Positions 1 through 8,343 are shown, counted from the stretch's first letter. The stretch is 35,264 nucleotides of DNA from Rubrobacteraceae bacterium (GCA_030448125.1 JAUJNO010000014.1:36959-72222); one strand, 5' to 3'. Notes: generated by a model not told the origin, from the sequence alone. Numbers and translations are program-made.

Positions 1-600
1 GAGGAGTTCTCGGCGCTCGAGGTACTGTCGCCGCTCGAATACCAACCCGCCAAGGTCTTCGCCAACGGCGGCGTTGACTACGAGGTAGGCGGGGGTCTGT
101 GCCAGATCTCCTCGACCCTGTTCATGGCTGCCAACTACGCGGGTCTCGAGATCGTGGAGCGCAACCCGCACTACGCCGAACTGCCCTACATCCGCCCCGG
201 TCTCGACGCGACGGTGTGGTTCGGGAGCGAAGACGACGGGTGGGGAGCTCTGGACATGAGGTTCAAGAACAACACAGACGGAAACATCCTCGTCAAGGAG
301 TTCGTCAACGAAGACGGCTTCCTTATCGCCCAGATCTACGGAGAGAAGCCCGCCGATAAGGTGGTGAGCATGGACTCCGAGAAGGTCGAGGAGGACCTCG
401 GCAAGGGGATCACGTGGGCCACTTATAAGAAGGTGACGGACAACGACGGACAGGTCCTCGAGGACGGCCTCTTGTACGAGACCCTCTACAGCTACAACCC
501 GCCTACCCCTCCGGAGTTGAAGCACGAGACCAACGAGCCGCGAGGTTCTGGCTGGGTAGACGAAAGTAACACCACCAACTGGAACGACAAGAAAGGCTGA
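1..600 (+). CDS. VanW family protein, C-terminal part
   Basis: The reading frame is open from the first base of the window, so the gene starts upstream and about 199 C-terminal residues are visible. The motif GGGLCQISSTLF, then AGLEIVERNPHYAELPYIRPGLDA and a MRFKNNT segment, are hallmarks of the VanW family, named after an accessory gene of vancomycin-resistance clusters. VanW proteins are usually exported or membrane-anchored, often with extra peptidoglycan-binding or G5 domains; their biochemical role is not established. The last 100 residues are acidic, Asn/Pro-rich and carry no motif I recognise. A strong hairpin follows 38 bases after the stop. Family assignment is confident; any resistance role is not implied. 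Confidence 0.88.
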   Translation, partial: EEFSALEVLSPLEYQPAKVFANGGVDYEVGGGLCQISSTLFMAANYAGLEIVERNPHYAELPYIRPGLDATVWFGSEDDGWGALDMRFKNNTDGNILVKEFVNEDGFLIAQIYGEKPADKVVSMDSEKVEEDLGKGITWATYKKVTDNDGQVLEDGLLYETLYSYNPPTPPELKHETNEPRGSGWVDESNTTNWNDKKG

Positions 601-638
601 GCGGCGAGACCACGAACGTAGTGCAAGGGCCACAAAAG

Positions 639-671
639 GAGGCGGTAGGCACAGCCCGTGCTTACCGCCTC
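639..671 (+). terminator. Hairpin terminator after the VanW gene
   Basis: Arms 639-652 and 658-671 pair over 14 positions with one G-U wobble (GAGGCGGTAGGCAC against GTGCTTACCGCCTC), around a 5-nt AGCCC loop. It lies just past the VanW stop and is followed only by a weakly T-rich stretch. The position makes an intrinsic terminator likely. It could also serve the converging lipoprotein gene that ends at 836. Confidence 0.6.
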
Positions 672-835
672 TTCGTTTACCCCCATAACGCCAAACGTAA
701 GCAGAGTCGAAGCAAGCGGGCGCCTTTTGCCGCCACCCTTCGGGAACAAAGCTACGTGCGTGAATGGGCCGTCACTGCCCGGCAGGTTCGTACGACCCGT
801 CATGACGAGGCAGAGGACGTTTCGGTGACGCGTAC

Positions 836-1450
836 TTAAAGGTCCAAGTCTATGGAGGCGGATTCGTCCGAGGCGAACTTGGCTTCCCCCACCCGAAGCT
901 GTAACCCCGAGGAATCTGGCTCTACCGAAAAGATTATCTTTCCTTCTTTAGTCACGCCGGGCTCCACGTTGGCGGTGAACATGTTGTTCTCCGGCTCGAC
1001 GTGGGTGAAGTTGTTCTCGATGTCGGCCTCGAACTCACGCCCTTCGCTGTCTACGAGGGTCACGAACGGGGTAGCGAACGTGATGTCTTGGTTGGAATTG
1101 TTCTGGAAGGCAAGGTCCACGATGACGAAGTTTCCTTCCTCGCTGCCCAGGCGCGAGACGAGAATCTCCGACTCCTTGGCATCGGTCACAGCCCACGCCA
1201 CATCTCCTACTACGACGGTCTCTCCGATAGAGGGCCCGGATCCCTCTTCGGATTCCGTCGTTACGGATTCCTCCGTGGATTCTGTCTCTACGGTGTCCGT
1301 CTCCTGCTCCGCTGCTTCGTCTGCCGAGGAGCTGGCGTCCTCTGCTCCCCCACACCCGCCGGCGAGCGCGGCGACGGCTAAGAGAAACACCGTCAGCATC
1401 GCTCCGAGCGTAGAGGGCAAGCCGCGACCCGCGAACCTTCTTCTTCTCAT
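836..1450 (-). CDS. DUF4352-type lipoprotein
   Basis: A 204-residue protein with an Arg-rich start, a hydrophobic stretch at about residues 17-32 and a lipobox-like ALAGGC, so it is probably exported and lipid-anchored. An acidic Ser/Thr/Glu linker (about 35-75) follows. The C-terminal domain (about 75-204) has the pattern of DUF4352 (telokin-like, immunoglobulin-fold) proteins: GETVVVGDVAWAV, then FVIVDLAFQNNS, TLVDSEGREFEAD and KGKIIFSVEP-like strands. These domains occur on many Gram-positive lipoproteins and no enzymatic role is known. It converges on the VanW gene. The start is the first ATG of a run of Arg codons; a strong Shine-Dalgarno (GGAGGGGAGAGGT on the minus strand) precedes it. 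Confidence 0.8.
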   Translation of the reverse strand: MRRRRFAGRGLPSTLGAMLTVFLLAVAALAGGCGGAEDASSSADEAAEQETDTVETESTEESVTTESEEGSGPSIGETVVVGDVAWAVTDAKESEILVSRLGSEEGNFVIVDLAFQNNSNQDITFATPFVTLVDSEGREFEADIENNFTHVEPENNMFTANVEPGVTKEGKIIFSVEPDSSGLQLRVGEAKFASDESASIDLDL

Positions 1451-1523
1451 ACCTCTCCCCTCCAGGGATCGTAGTAAAAAGCTAGGTCGCGATTATAACC
1501 GGGGAACGGACAGTGTTTCCGGT

Positions 1524-1886
1524 CTAGAAGGTGACCACCTTGTCGGCCTCCGCGCACAGCCTCGCCACGTCCGGCGGACCCGCCCACGTGCCGCCCACGG
1601 CCTTCAGGCTCTCCTCCGTCGCCCCACGGGCGACTGCGCAACCCTTTCAGACGTAGACGGGGACTTCGTGCTCCCCGAGCTTGCTCAGAAGATCTCGCAT
1701 GGGAGGCACGCCCACGCCCTCCACCCGCCGCGCGTTGTCGTCCACGATCAGGTCCGTCGCGTCCCCCGCCAGGACCACGGAGACCTCTTGACCGACCTCG
1801 AGCGAGCCGTTGGCCGCGATGTGCAACGGGACCGAGGCCAGGGTGGCGTCGCCCGTCCCCTTGGTGACTATATACAGCAACTGCAT
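1524..1886 (-). CDS. DsrE-family protein with in-frame UGA (candidate selenoprotein)
   Basis: The frame begins at ATG 1886 behind a strong AAGGAGGGG Shine-Dalgarno. It reads MQLLYIVTKGTGD, LHIAANGSLEVGQEVSVVLAGDA, GVPPMRDLLSKLG, VPVYV, a typical small DsrE-fold (sulfur relay-like) protein. Codon 80 is UGA (1647-1649). The same frame continues with KGCAVARGATEESL and ends at TAG 1524-1526, giving 120 residues, the usual family length. DsrE relatives have Cys at codon 80 (V-C-x-x-C-A), so the product would carry UxxC if UGA is read as selenocysteine. A perfect hairpin at 1618-1634 lies in the right place for a bSECIS. The simpler alternative is a Cys-to-stop mutation or read error truncating the protein at residue 79. 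Neighbours (ymdB, a lipoprotein) give no functional hint. Confidence 0.72.
1618..1634 (-). promoter_or_regulatory. Candidate bSECIS hairpin downstream of UGA
   Basis: On the coding (minus) strand the arms GUCGCCC and GGGCGAC pair perfectly over 7 bp around a GUG triloop; opening the top pair gives a CGUGG loop. The apical loop starts 20 nt after the UGA codon. Bacterial SECIS elements are described as stem-loops with a small apical loop that has a G in its first two positions, about 16-37 nt past the UGA. All three criteria fit. GC-rich DNA makes hairpins commonly, so the fit supports the idea without proving it. Confidence 0.5.
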
Positions 1887-2089
1887 GGCACCCCTCCTTC
1901 CGAGCTTTCTCCCCGTGCTCTCGGCGGGAGCATGCGTACGACACGCGACCGCACGGGAGCGTCTCATCCAATCTTACAGCGCGTCGAGAAACGGATCAAC
2001 GGAGCCACTCCATCCCCGTGGTCTACGGTTGGTAATAGTGGTCGACGACGAGCCCGCACGGTCCTTTTCGGGTCCGTAAAATCGACGTC

Positions 2090-2881
2090 CTACGGATGCT
2101 CTCTATACACGCGCTCGATGCTTACCGCCCGGCGGCCTTCGACCTCCAACTCGATGACGACGGCGTTGAGGACGGCGGGTCCCTTCGACACCCCGATGCG
2201 CGCCGGCCCCTTTTCGAGGAAGAGCCCCATGAAGTCCTCCTTATCGAACCCTATGATGCTCTCCTTGCCGCCGGTCATGCCCACGTCCGACACGTAGGCC
2301 GTGCCGCCGGAGAGGATGCGAGTATCGGCGGTCGGCACGTGAGTGTGGGTCCCAACGACGGCCTGCGCCCTGCCCGCAAGGTGGTAGCCCATTGCCTGCT
2401 TCTCGCTCGTGGCCTCGGCGTGTACGTCAACCAGGACGAGGTCCGCCCCGGCGGCTTCGGCCTCATCGACCGCCCTCTCCGCCGCCAGGAACGGTGAGCG
2501 CGGCGTATGCCTCATGAACACCCGGCCCTGCGTGTTTACGAGCCCGACCCGTACGCCCCCCGCCTCGAACGTCCCCCATCCGTGCCCCGGCGAGTCTACC
2601 TCCAGGTTCGCCGGCCTTATTATCCGCTGCTCCCACTCCAGGAACTTTCCGGCTCCTCCCGCGTCGAAGGCGTGGTTGCCCAAAGTGAGGAAGTCGACCA
2701 CCGAGAGCAGATCCGAGCCGGCCTCCGGTGTTATGCCCCGTCCGGCGGGCGCTGAGTTCTCCCCGTTGGCGACGACGGCGTCCAGCCCAAGCTCGCGCCG
2801 CAAGGCGGGGACGAGCGTCCGGACCGCCGCGCGACCCGCCTCGCCGACTACGTCCCCTATAAACAAGAGACGAAACGTCAA
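2090..2881 (-). CDS. ymdB: YmdB/TIGR00282-family metallophosphoesterase
   Basis: A 263-residue calcineurin-like phosphodiesterase. The metal-binding signature is clear: FIGDVVGEAGR at residue 6, a VVANGENSA motif near 37, LTLGNHAFD near 87, LVDVHAEATSEKQA near 150 and VVGTHTHVPTADTRIL near 175. It ends with the family's TGGKESIIGF segment. Members hydrolyse 2',3'-cyclic nucleotides or cyclic dinucleotides; in Bacillus YmdB affects biofilm and motility choices. The usual GNHxWD appears as GNHAFD. The start is probably TTG 2881, preceded by GCAGGAC. The gene lies 203 bp upstream of the DsrE gene on the same strand, and the two may be co-transcribed. Confidence 0.9.
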   Translation of the reverse strand: MTFRLLFIGDVVGEAGRAAVRTLVPALRRELGLDAVVANGENSAPAGRGITPEAGSDLLSVVDFLTLGNHAFDAGGAGKFLEWEQRIIRPANLEVDSPGHGWGTFEAGGVRVGLVNTQGRVFMRHTPRSPFLAAERAVDEAEAAGADLVLVDVHAEATSEKQAMGYHLAGRAQAVVGTHTHVPTADTRILSGGTAYVSDVGMTGGKESIIGFDKEDFMGLFLEKGPARIGVSKGPAVLNAVVIELEVEGRRAVSIERVYREHP

Positions 2882-3182
2882 GTCCTGCTACCCATGGAGA
2901 CTCTACCCCATCCTTCGCAAAGGCCTCAATAAATTCTTCTGTCCCAGTCGTTCGCGAGCCGTAGCACGAACCGCCGCACTGGAGACGGCTCATATTACAG
3001 TGTTGGCGTAGGAGAAGCCGAACGGCGCTCGACCCGGCTCGCTACCGCACGCTCTAACGAACCTCGGAGCGCGCCGGGATCGGGGGGTGGGTAAGCCGGG
3101 ACGTATCGGGTAAAAGCGAAGGTTGAAAGGCCAGCAGGTCATGGAAGAGACGAAGCCAGGGAGACGACGGGAGGAAAGCGAC

Positions 3183-3452
3183 GTGAGCGCGACCGACGAG
3201 AGGGCGACGATGGTACATACGTTGAGGGAGGAGCCGGGCTCTTACGCCAGGGCTTTGGACGACGGTGCGGAGGTGATCTACAGGGTTCTCCCCTCGGACG
3301 GCGGGTTCGTTGCCGAGTGGGAGTACGTCGCCGCATCGGGCTCCGGGGAGGGACCCGAGAGGAGCCACGGGGAGGAGTTTTCGTCTCACGCCGACGCCCT
3401 GAAATACCTGGAGGAGAACTTCGACGATCCGCTCACCGGCAGAGGCTCGTAG
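3183..3452 (+). CDS. Small hypothetical acidic protein
   Basis: I do not recognise this protein. From GTG 3183, which has a good GGGAGG Shine-Dalgarno 8 bases upstream, it is 89 residues long. ATG 3141 or TTG 3123 would add 14 or 20 charged residues but have weaker ribosome sites. It has no signal peptide or membrane segment. The centre reads VIYRVLPSDGGFVAEWEYVA and the end EEFSSHADALKYLEENFDDPL, like a small alpha/beta domain that ends in a helix. It stands alone between ymdB on the other strand and a converging small gene. Confidence 0.55.
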   Translation: MSATDERATMVHTLREEPGSYARALDDGAEVIYRVLPSDGGFVAEWEYVAASGSGEGPERSHGEEFSSHADALKYLEENFDDPLTGRGS

Positions 3453-3507
3453 GGGAGCCGGGATGGCCCTTAGCCTGGAGAAGGCGTGCGCCAGGCTCGT
3501 GTAACCT

Positions 3508-3798
3508 CTACCGGGCTACCTTGACGTAGAGTTTCTCGAAGCCTTCTCTGGGGCAGACGCCCCCCGGCGCGGAGTATTCCCCGGACGAGACGGGCACGCT
3601 GCGGATCTCGTAGTCGCCCTCTTCGTTCTGTCTGGCCCAGTAGAACCCGTGCCAGTTCCTCGTCTTCATGAATTCGGCATTCTTGTGCCTGTAGAGTTCG
3701 TAGCCCCGTTCGGGCGGGGTGGGATCCAGCCCTCCCTCCCGGCCCTCCGGCGAGACGCCAGAGGCTCCAGCCGAGAGGCCGTTTCGTGACGTGCCCAT
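3508..3798 (-). CDS. Small hypothetical protein
   Basis: A 96-residue protein I do not recognise. ATG 3798 is chosen because AAGGAG lies 8 bases upstream; an upstream ATG at 3831 has no such site. The first third is Gly/Pro/Ser-rich and probably disordered. The rest contains YELYRHKNAEFMKTRNWHGFYWARQ and a short C-terminal domain rich in aromatic residues. No signal peptide or membrane span is visible. It lies 32 bases after the slipin stop on the same strand, so it may be the last gene of the nfeD-slipin transcript. Confidence 0.55.
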   Translation of the reverse strand: MGTSRNGLSAGASGVSPEGREGGLDPTPPERGYELYRHKNAEFMKTRNWHGFYWARQNEEGDYEIRSVPVSSGEYSAPGGVCPREGFEKLYVKVAR

Positions 3799-3830
3799 GC
3801 GTCGGCTCCTTCCGTGGCCGGGGGGAATCA

Positions 3831-4727
3831 TCAGAGAACTTCCTCTACGCCCCTGGTCTCCCCAACGGCCTCATCGTAGAGGTGCTCGGCCTCCTTTTCC
3901 TCCTCCCTCCGAGCCTCGGGCTGTCTTGTCGACTGGGAACCGTCTCCGGTCCCCAGGTATGGGCGGAACAGATCCATGGGGATCGGCAGGATCACCGTGG
4001 AACTGTTCTCGCTGGAGATCTCGGTCAGCGTCTGGAAGAGCCTCAGCTGCAACGCCGTCGGGCTCTCCAGCCTGTCGGCGGCCTGGCGCAGGCGCTGGGA
4101 GGCCTGGTATTCGCCCTCGGCGGCTATGATCTTCGCCCGCCGCTCGCGCTCGCTCTCGGCCTGCCTGGCCATTGCCCGCTGCATCTGCTGGGGTATCTCG
4201 ACGTCCTTGACCTCCACGACGCTTACCTTGATCCCCCAAGGCTCGGTGTGATCGTCTATTATCGTCTGCAGCTCTTCGTTTATGGCCTCGCGGTCGGTGA
4301 GGAGATCGTCGAGGTCCTTCTGGCCGAGGACGCTCCTGAGGGTAGTCTGGCTGATCTGGCTGGTCGCCAGGACGTAGTTCTCGACCTCCACGACCGCCCT
4401 GTTCGGGTCCACTACGCGGAAGTAGATCACCGCGTCCACCCGGGCCGGTACGTTGTCGCGGGTGATGACCTCTTGAGGAGGTACATTCATGCTCACCGTA
4501 CGCAGGTCGATCTTGACCATCCTGTCGCGTATGGGGACGAGGAAGAAGAGCCCCGGCCCCTTCGCCGGCCCCTGCACCCGCCCGAGCTTGAAGATGACAC
4601 CCCGCTCGTACTCGTTGACGATGCGCACCGCACTTGCTACGAGAAAGATCACGAACAACAACACCGCGAAAGCGACGACCAGGAAACCGAAACCGGCCAC
4701 CTGTACCAAACCCAAACCCGTCTCCAT
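3831..4727 (-). CDS. Slipin (SPFH/Band 7 membrane protein)
   Basis: A 298-residue stomatin-like protein. One N-terminal membrane segment (about residues 9-34) is followed by the conserved opening [18 protein letters not shown], then the Band 7 core ([66 protein letters not shown]) and a helical stretch ([22 protein letters not shown]). The acidic tail after about 250 is variable. Slipins form oligomeric membrane microdomain scaffolds. An nfeD gene ends 15 bases upstream, the classic partner pairing. ATG 4727 has a perfect AAGGAGG site. Confidence 0.93.
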   Translation of the reverse strand: METGLGLVQVAGFGFLVVAFAVLLFVIFLVASAVRIVNEYERGVIFKLGRVQGPAKGPGLFFLVPIRDRMVKIDLRTVSMNVPPQEVITRDNVPARVDAVIYFRVVDPNRAVVEVENYVLATSQISQTTLRSVLGQKDLDDLLTDREAINEELQTIIDDHTEPWGIKVSVVEVKDVEIPQQMQRAMARQAESERERRAKIIAAEGEYQASQRLRQAADRLESPTALQLRLFQTLTEISSENSSTVILPIPMDLFRPYLGTGDGSQSTRQPEARREEEKEAEHLYDEAVGETRGVEEVL

Positions 4728-4742
4728 AAAGTCCTCCTTACC

Positions 4743-5294
4743 CTAGCTCTTGGGCGAATGCTCGAATCCGGCTGACTCGAAGGGCAGCACCACGACTTTT
4801 CCGTCTCGAAAACCTACCACCTGCACCTTATCCCCAACCCCTATGACCTGCTCGTGGTCTTCTTGCTCGTAGGCATCCTCGGGTGCGACGGCGGGGACGG
4901 CGCGCCACCGCTCGCCATGCACGAACACCCAGCCCGGAGAGTCGATCCCGACCGTTTCCAGGACGTCTCCTACCTCCCCGATCATCCCTTCCACCCCGGT
5001 CGTCGCCGGTCTTCCCCTGGCCGCGAGCGCTTCGCTCGAGCCCGTTACGAAAACAACCCCCGCGAGAACCGCAAGCGCCACGAGGACTACCAGCGCCGCC
5101 CAGGAGTAAGCAGCCGTCGCGCCGGAGAGCGTCAAGATTCCCAAGACAAAGGCCACTACCGCCGCCACGGTCGGCAGCCCGTGGTTGGTTACCACGAGAT
5201 CCACCGCGAAGAACGCGAGCGCCAGAAGGATCAAAGCTGCCCCGGCCCAACTCACCGGCAACCACCCACGCGCGCACGAAGAAGGAGCCAACAC
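4743..5294 (-). CDS. NfeD family protein, short form
   Basis: A 183-residue membrane protein with three or four hydrophobic spans (about 15-35, 42-60 and 64-85) and a C-terminal OB-fold-like domain (about 103-175, GMIGEVGDVLETVG, GWVFVHGERWRAV, GDKVQVVGFRDGKVVVLPFE). It lacks the N-terminal ClpP/serine-protease half found in long NfeD proteins, so it is the short (NfeD1b-like) type, which partners slipins without the protease. It lies directly upstream of the slipin gene on the same strand. The start is TTG 5294 with GGAGG 7 bases ahead; no better start is visible. Confidence 0.88.
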   Translation of the reverse strand: MLAPSSCARGWLPVSWAGAALILLALAFFAVDLVVTNHGLPTVAAVVAFVLGILTLSGATAAYSWAALVVLVALAVLAGVVFVTGSSEALAARGRPATTGVEGMIGEVGDVLETVGIDSPGWVFVHGERWRAVPAVAPEDAYEQEDHEQVIGVGDKVQVVGFRDGKVVVLPFESAGFEHSPKS

Positions 5295-5376
5295 ACCCCT
5301 CCCACCTTGTAAACGAGCAGCAGTCGCATACTTCTCGATTGTAGCACGTATTACCCCGATCTCCGGGAAGGTTCAC

Positions 5377-6138
5377 TTACGGTGGGGGTGGGACCAGGTA
5401 CTCGGCGCGATTCTCTCCGGCTCGTCGCAGCGTCCCCTCGTCGAGTGGCACCGGCTCCGCGCCGTACCGGAGCTTCGCTTCCCCGGCGAGTGCCGTTATC
5501 ACGTCCTCGACCTCGACCTTGCTCCCGGTACGGCGCAGGCTACCGACGCTCCCGGTCCTCATCGGGAGGTTCATGGCACCATAGAAGCGGGAGAGGATCC
5601 GGGCCAGGTCTTCCTCGCCCCACACCAGCACGATGCCCCCGACGCTCGTGGCCCTACGCGTTACGCGCTGGGCGATACCGACGAGCTTCATGCCGTTCTC
5701 GAAGCCGCCGGCCCGGATGCTGTGGTCCCCGGGGCAGAACTCGTCACGGACCTCGCCAACCTCTGCCTCCTCTACGCCGAGGCGCGATAACGCCCCGAGC
5801 ACCAGGGCGGCGGCCTCGTCGTAGCGTTCCCTTATCCCCCGCCGCGCGTCTTCGGCCGGCCGGACGATGGAGAAGCCGAAGGTGCCTTCTGAGGCGGCGA
5901 TAGTGCCTCCGCCTGCGCCACGGACCAGGACCGGATACCCATCTTCGTGCGCCGCCCGGACGGCCTCGCCAAAGCCGACCCTGAGCGTGTCCCTCCTCGT
6001 CACCCCGACGTGCCGGACGGAGGGCGTGATCGAGACGGTCGCGGGCCGTACGCCCGCCGCTACCTCCTCGAAGAGGAGCCTCCCATAAGCGTATGCCGTC
6101 CCCGGATCCTCGAATCGTCCGGGCAAGAGAAGATCCAT
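5377..6138 (-). CDS. Lipoate/biotin protein ligase-family (LplA/LipM-like) protein
   Basis: A 253-residue member of the BPL_LplA_LipB fold. VLVRGAGGGTIAASEGTFGFSIV corresponds to the RR.TGGG..H loop, FCPGDHSIRAGG to the conserved D.S..... region, and MKLVGIAQRVTRRATSVGGIVLV to the K-(L)-x-G-x-A-Q catalytic lysine motif. Such proteins attach or transfer lipoyl, octanoyl or biotinyl groups to lysines of carrier domains. Whether it is a ligase, a LipM-type octanoyltransferase or a paralogue of unknown acceptor cannot be settled from the sequence. The first motif has VRGAGGG where RR.TGGG is usual. ATG 6138 has a GAGGAG site 5 bases upstream. Confidence 0.8.
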   Translation of the reverse strand: MDLLLPGRFEDPGTAYAYGRLLFEEVAAGVRPATVSITPSVRHVGVTRRDTLRVGFGEAVRAAHEDGYPVLVRGAGGGTIAASEGTFGFSIVRPAEDARRGIRERYDEAAALVLGALSRLGVEEAEVGEVRDEFCPGDHSIRAGGFENGMKLVGIAQRVTRRATSVGGIVLVWGEEDLARILSRFYGAMNLPMRTGSVGSLRRTGSKVEVEDVITALAGEAKLRYGAEPVPLDEGTLRRAGENRAEYLVPPPP

Positions 6139-6357
6139 CGCGACTCCTCGTCGTCTCCTTCGAGCCTATAAATAAGCCTGGTTCCGGGAGAGTTTACCAA
6201 CGGGGCGGCGCGGACACTCGATTTGGAAGATCGAGATCCACGGAGAGTACAAGACGCCGGGCGGGGAGCCGGCTCGCGTCAGGTACAGCATCCACTTGCG
6301 TGACGTAGCGCCAAGGAAGCCGACGACATAGCAGCATTGCTGGCGGCGGTGCGGCTC

Positions 6358-7314
6358 TCACCTACGGCGCCCGCGGCGGCGCGCGAGGACAATGCTGACC
6401 GCTCCCGCCGCGACCGCCACCGTTACTCCGGCCGCGACCTTTTTCGGGAGCGGATCGGGCACGGGTGGAGGAAGCTCCCTGACGCCTTCTTCGTCGGCGC
6501 GAGGTGGCCGGCCAACGTACCGTCCGGTGCTCGGCGGGGTGAAGCGCGCGATATAGCTGCGCAACTCCTCGGCGACGTGGGGTCCCGACATGGGCAGGCC
6601 GTGACCGGCGGCGACGGCGGAGGGTTCCAGGCCGGCCAGGGTTTCGACGCTCCGGCGGGCAGCCTCCCAGTCGAGGGTAAATGGCGCCGGCGGCCGGTGG
6701 AACTCTCGCTCTCGGATGACCTGGGAGGTCCACGAGTCCATGTTCATCGTCGTCAAGGCGTCTCCTGCCAGCAGCACGCCGTCGGTCTCGCGGAACAGAG
6801 AGACGTGCCCGGGGGTGTGACCCGGCGTGTGGTAGGGCTTCCAGTTCTCAAGCCCCGGAACGTCGCCATCCGCGGGCAGCGGCAGCACGCGATCTCCGAA
6901 GTCGTAGCCGCCGTGCGGGAAGAGCCTCGCCATCTGGGCGATCGCGCCGCCCATGGTAGAGTCCTGCGGCGGGTAGTCGGACTTACCCGTCAGGTAAGGT
7001 ATCTCGAGCGGATGCACGTAGATGGGCACGTCCCACCCTCTCGCCAGCTCCAGCGCCGCGCCGGCATGGTCGAAATGCCCGTGCGTGAGCACGATCGCCT
7101 CGGGCCGTGCCCCGTCTCCGTAGCGCTTCGCGGCCGCCCGGCGGATGAGGGCAGCCGACAGGGGCAGGCCGGCGTCCACGAGCGCCCAGGGCCCGCCCGG
7201 CGCCCCGACCAGGTAGGCGTTGACGAAGGCGATCTCCGTACGCGCTAACCCGGGGGCGACTTCCTCGGCCGATCCGCTTAGGGCGCCCGGAGCAATACTC
7301 GTTTTGTTTCGCAT
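6358..7314 (-). CDS. MBL-fold metallo-hydrolase with C-terminal membrane anchor
   Basis: A 318-residue metallo-beta-lactamase-fold hydrolase. THGHFDHAG gives H78, H80, D82 and H83 for the two metals; HTPGHTPGH (about 163-171), GDA (about 184) and AAGHGLP (about 236) supply the other ligands. After a Pro-rich linker, residues 290-312 form one hydrophobic span followed by RRRGRRR, an unusual C-terminal anchor with a positive cytoplasmic end, so the enzyme may face outward. The substrate is unknown; the core resembles glyoxalase II-like and lactonase-like families. It lies at the start of the catabolic region. ATG 7314 has GAGAGGA upstream. Confidence 0.88.
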   Translation of the reverse strand: MRNKTSIAPGALSGSAEEVAPGLARTEIAFVNAYLVGAPGGPWALVDAGLPLSAALIRRAAAKRYGDGARPEAIVLTHGHFDHAGAALELARGWDVPIYVHPLEIPYLTGKSDYPPQDSTMGGAIAQMARLFPHGGYDFGDRVLPLPADGDVPGLENWKPYHTPGHTPGHVSLFRETDGVLLAGDALTTMNMDSWTSQVIREREFHRPPAPFTLDWEAARRSVETLAGLEPSAVAAGHGLPMSGPHVAEELRSYIARFTPPSTGRYVGRPPRADEEGVRELPPPVPDPLPKKVAAGVTVAVAAGAVSIVLARRRGRRR

Positions 7315-7448
7315 CTGCCCGTCCTCTCGAAAACCGTGGTCCGGATCACAACCTGCCGCGCCGACACGGCGTTAACGGGGGCTAAAGGGCCGAACCCGGT
7401 CAATGCCTCGGTCCTTTCGCCCGGTGGCTGGTAAAAGGTCGAAGGCCG

Positions 7449-8312
7449 CTATCCCGCGCGAGCCCCCAGCTTGCTGTCGATCTTCTGCAAAGCCTGCTGG
7501 AGATACTCCTTGAAGACCGGGTAGTTCTCGCTCATCGGGAAGTGACCTATGCCCTCCATCTCGATGAACTCCGCGCCCTCTATCTGCTCGGCGGTCTGCC
7601 GGCCCTCCTCGGGGGTGGTGAGGTAGTCATATTCCGCGTTCATTATCACCACCGGGCACTTCTCAGCGTCTATCTCCCCGAGCCTGCCGCGTAAGTCGTG
7701 GTCCACCGAGTAGAAATAGAGGTCCCCCCTGAAGGCCTCCGAGCCCTGCGTATAGTAGAACCACGTATCCCAGCGGTCCCTGTCGGGCGACTGCGGGGCC
7801 ATCAGGTCCCACACCCCGCTCGCGCAGACCTGTGCGGCGTTCGCGTGCGGGTGCTGCCACCAGTCGAGGAAGAAGCCGGGTGAGTAGTCCGACGCCTCGA
7901 CCGGGATGACCCCCGCGAAGCGGTCCGGGTGGCGTAGGGCGAGCTGCAGTGCGACCTGGCCTCCGAAGGAGGAGCCCGTGAAGATGGGATCTTCGAGCTC
8001 CAGGGCGTCGCAGAAGGCGGTAATAAAGGCGGTGTAGTAGTCGGTGGTAAGCCTGTACTCCTCCTTCCACCACTCCCTGTTCTTTGGCGGGTCGGACTTA
8101 CCGTGGCGGACGAGGTCGTAAGCGATCACGCGGTAGTTCTGGGTAATCTCTTCGTCCTCGAGCAGGTCCCGCCACTGGTGGTTGTGGCAGCCAGCGGTGT
8201 GCTGGCAGACTAGAGGCTGCCCCGTACCGTTCTCCAGAAAGAAAACCTTGCACTCATCGCCCATGACGTCAATCGTCACGTAGCGGCCCGTGACCGGCGA
8301 AAAATGTGCCAT
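7449..8312 (-). CDS. Alpha/beta hydrolase (copy 1)
   Basis: A 287-residue alpha/beta hydrolase. The catalytic triad is visible: S115 in GSSFGG, D229 in NAEYDYL and H257 in GIGHFP. CQHTAGCHNHQW near residue 36 forms the oxyanion region. The cap segment carries WDLMAPQSP and YFYSVDHDLRGRLGEID, both shared with the second hydrolase at 11218, so the two are paralogues. The likely reaction is hydrolysis of an ester, lactone or C-C bond, substrate unknown. The upstream gene on the same strand codes for a small SCP2-like protein, also as in copy 2. ATG 8312 has GAGGAG upstream. No signal peptide. Confidence 0.9.
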   Translation of the reverse strand: MAHFSPVTGRYVTIDVMGDECKVFFLENGTGQPLVCQHTAGCHNHQWRDLLEDEEITQNYRVIAYDLVRHGKSDPPKNREWWKEEYRLTTDYYTAFITAFCDALELEDPIFTGSSFGGQVALQLALRHPDRFAGVIPVEASDYSPGFFLDWWQHPHANAAQVCASGVWDLMAPQSPDRDRWDTWFYYTQGSEAFRGDLYFYSVDHDLRGRLGEIDAEKCPVVIMNAEYDYLTTPEEGRQTAEQIEGAEFIEMEGIGHFPMSENYPVFKEYLQQALQKIDSKLGARAG

Positions 8313-8343
8313 CCTTTTCTCCTCTCGAAGTTTTGAAGTTTTT

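Noticed and set aside
852..2297. Long plus-strand open frame (481 codons)
   Set aside because: It runs antisense over the lipoprotein, DsrE and ymdB genes. The translation is rich in Ser, Arg and Pro and shows no domain; it is a by-product of high GC.
3786..4775. Plus-strand open frame of 329 codons
   Set aside because: Entirely antisense to the slipin gene, which has perfect family motifs and a good ribosome site.
4743..5294. Truncated NfeD as a pseudogene
   Set aside because: The missing protease half defines the known short NfeD type, which pairs with slipins; the gene is otherwise complete.
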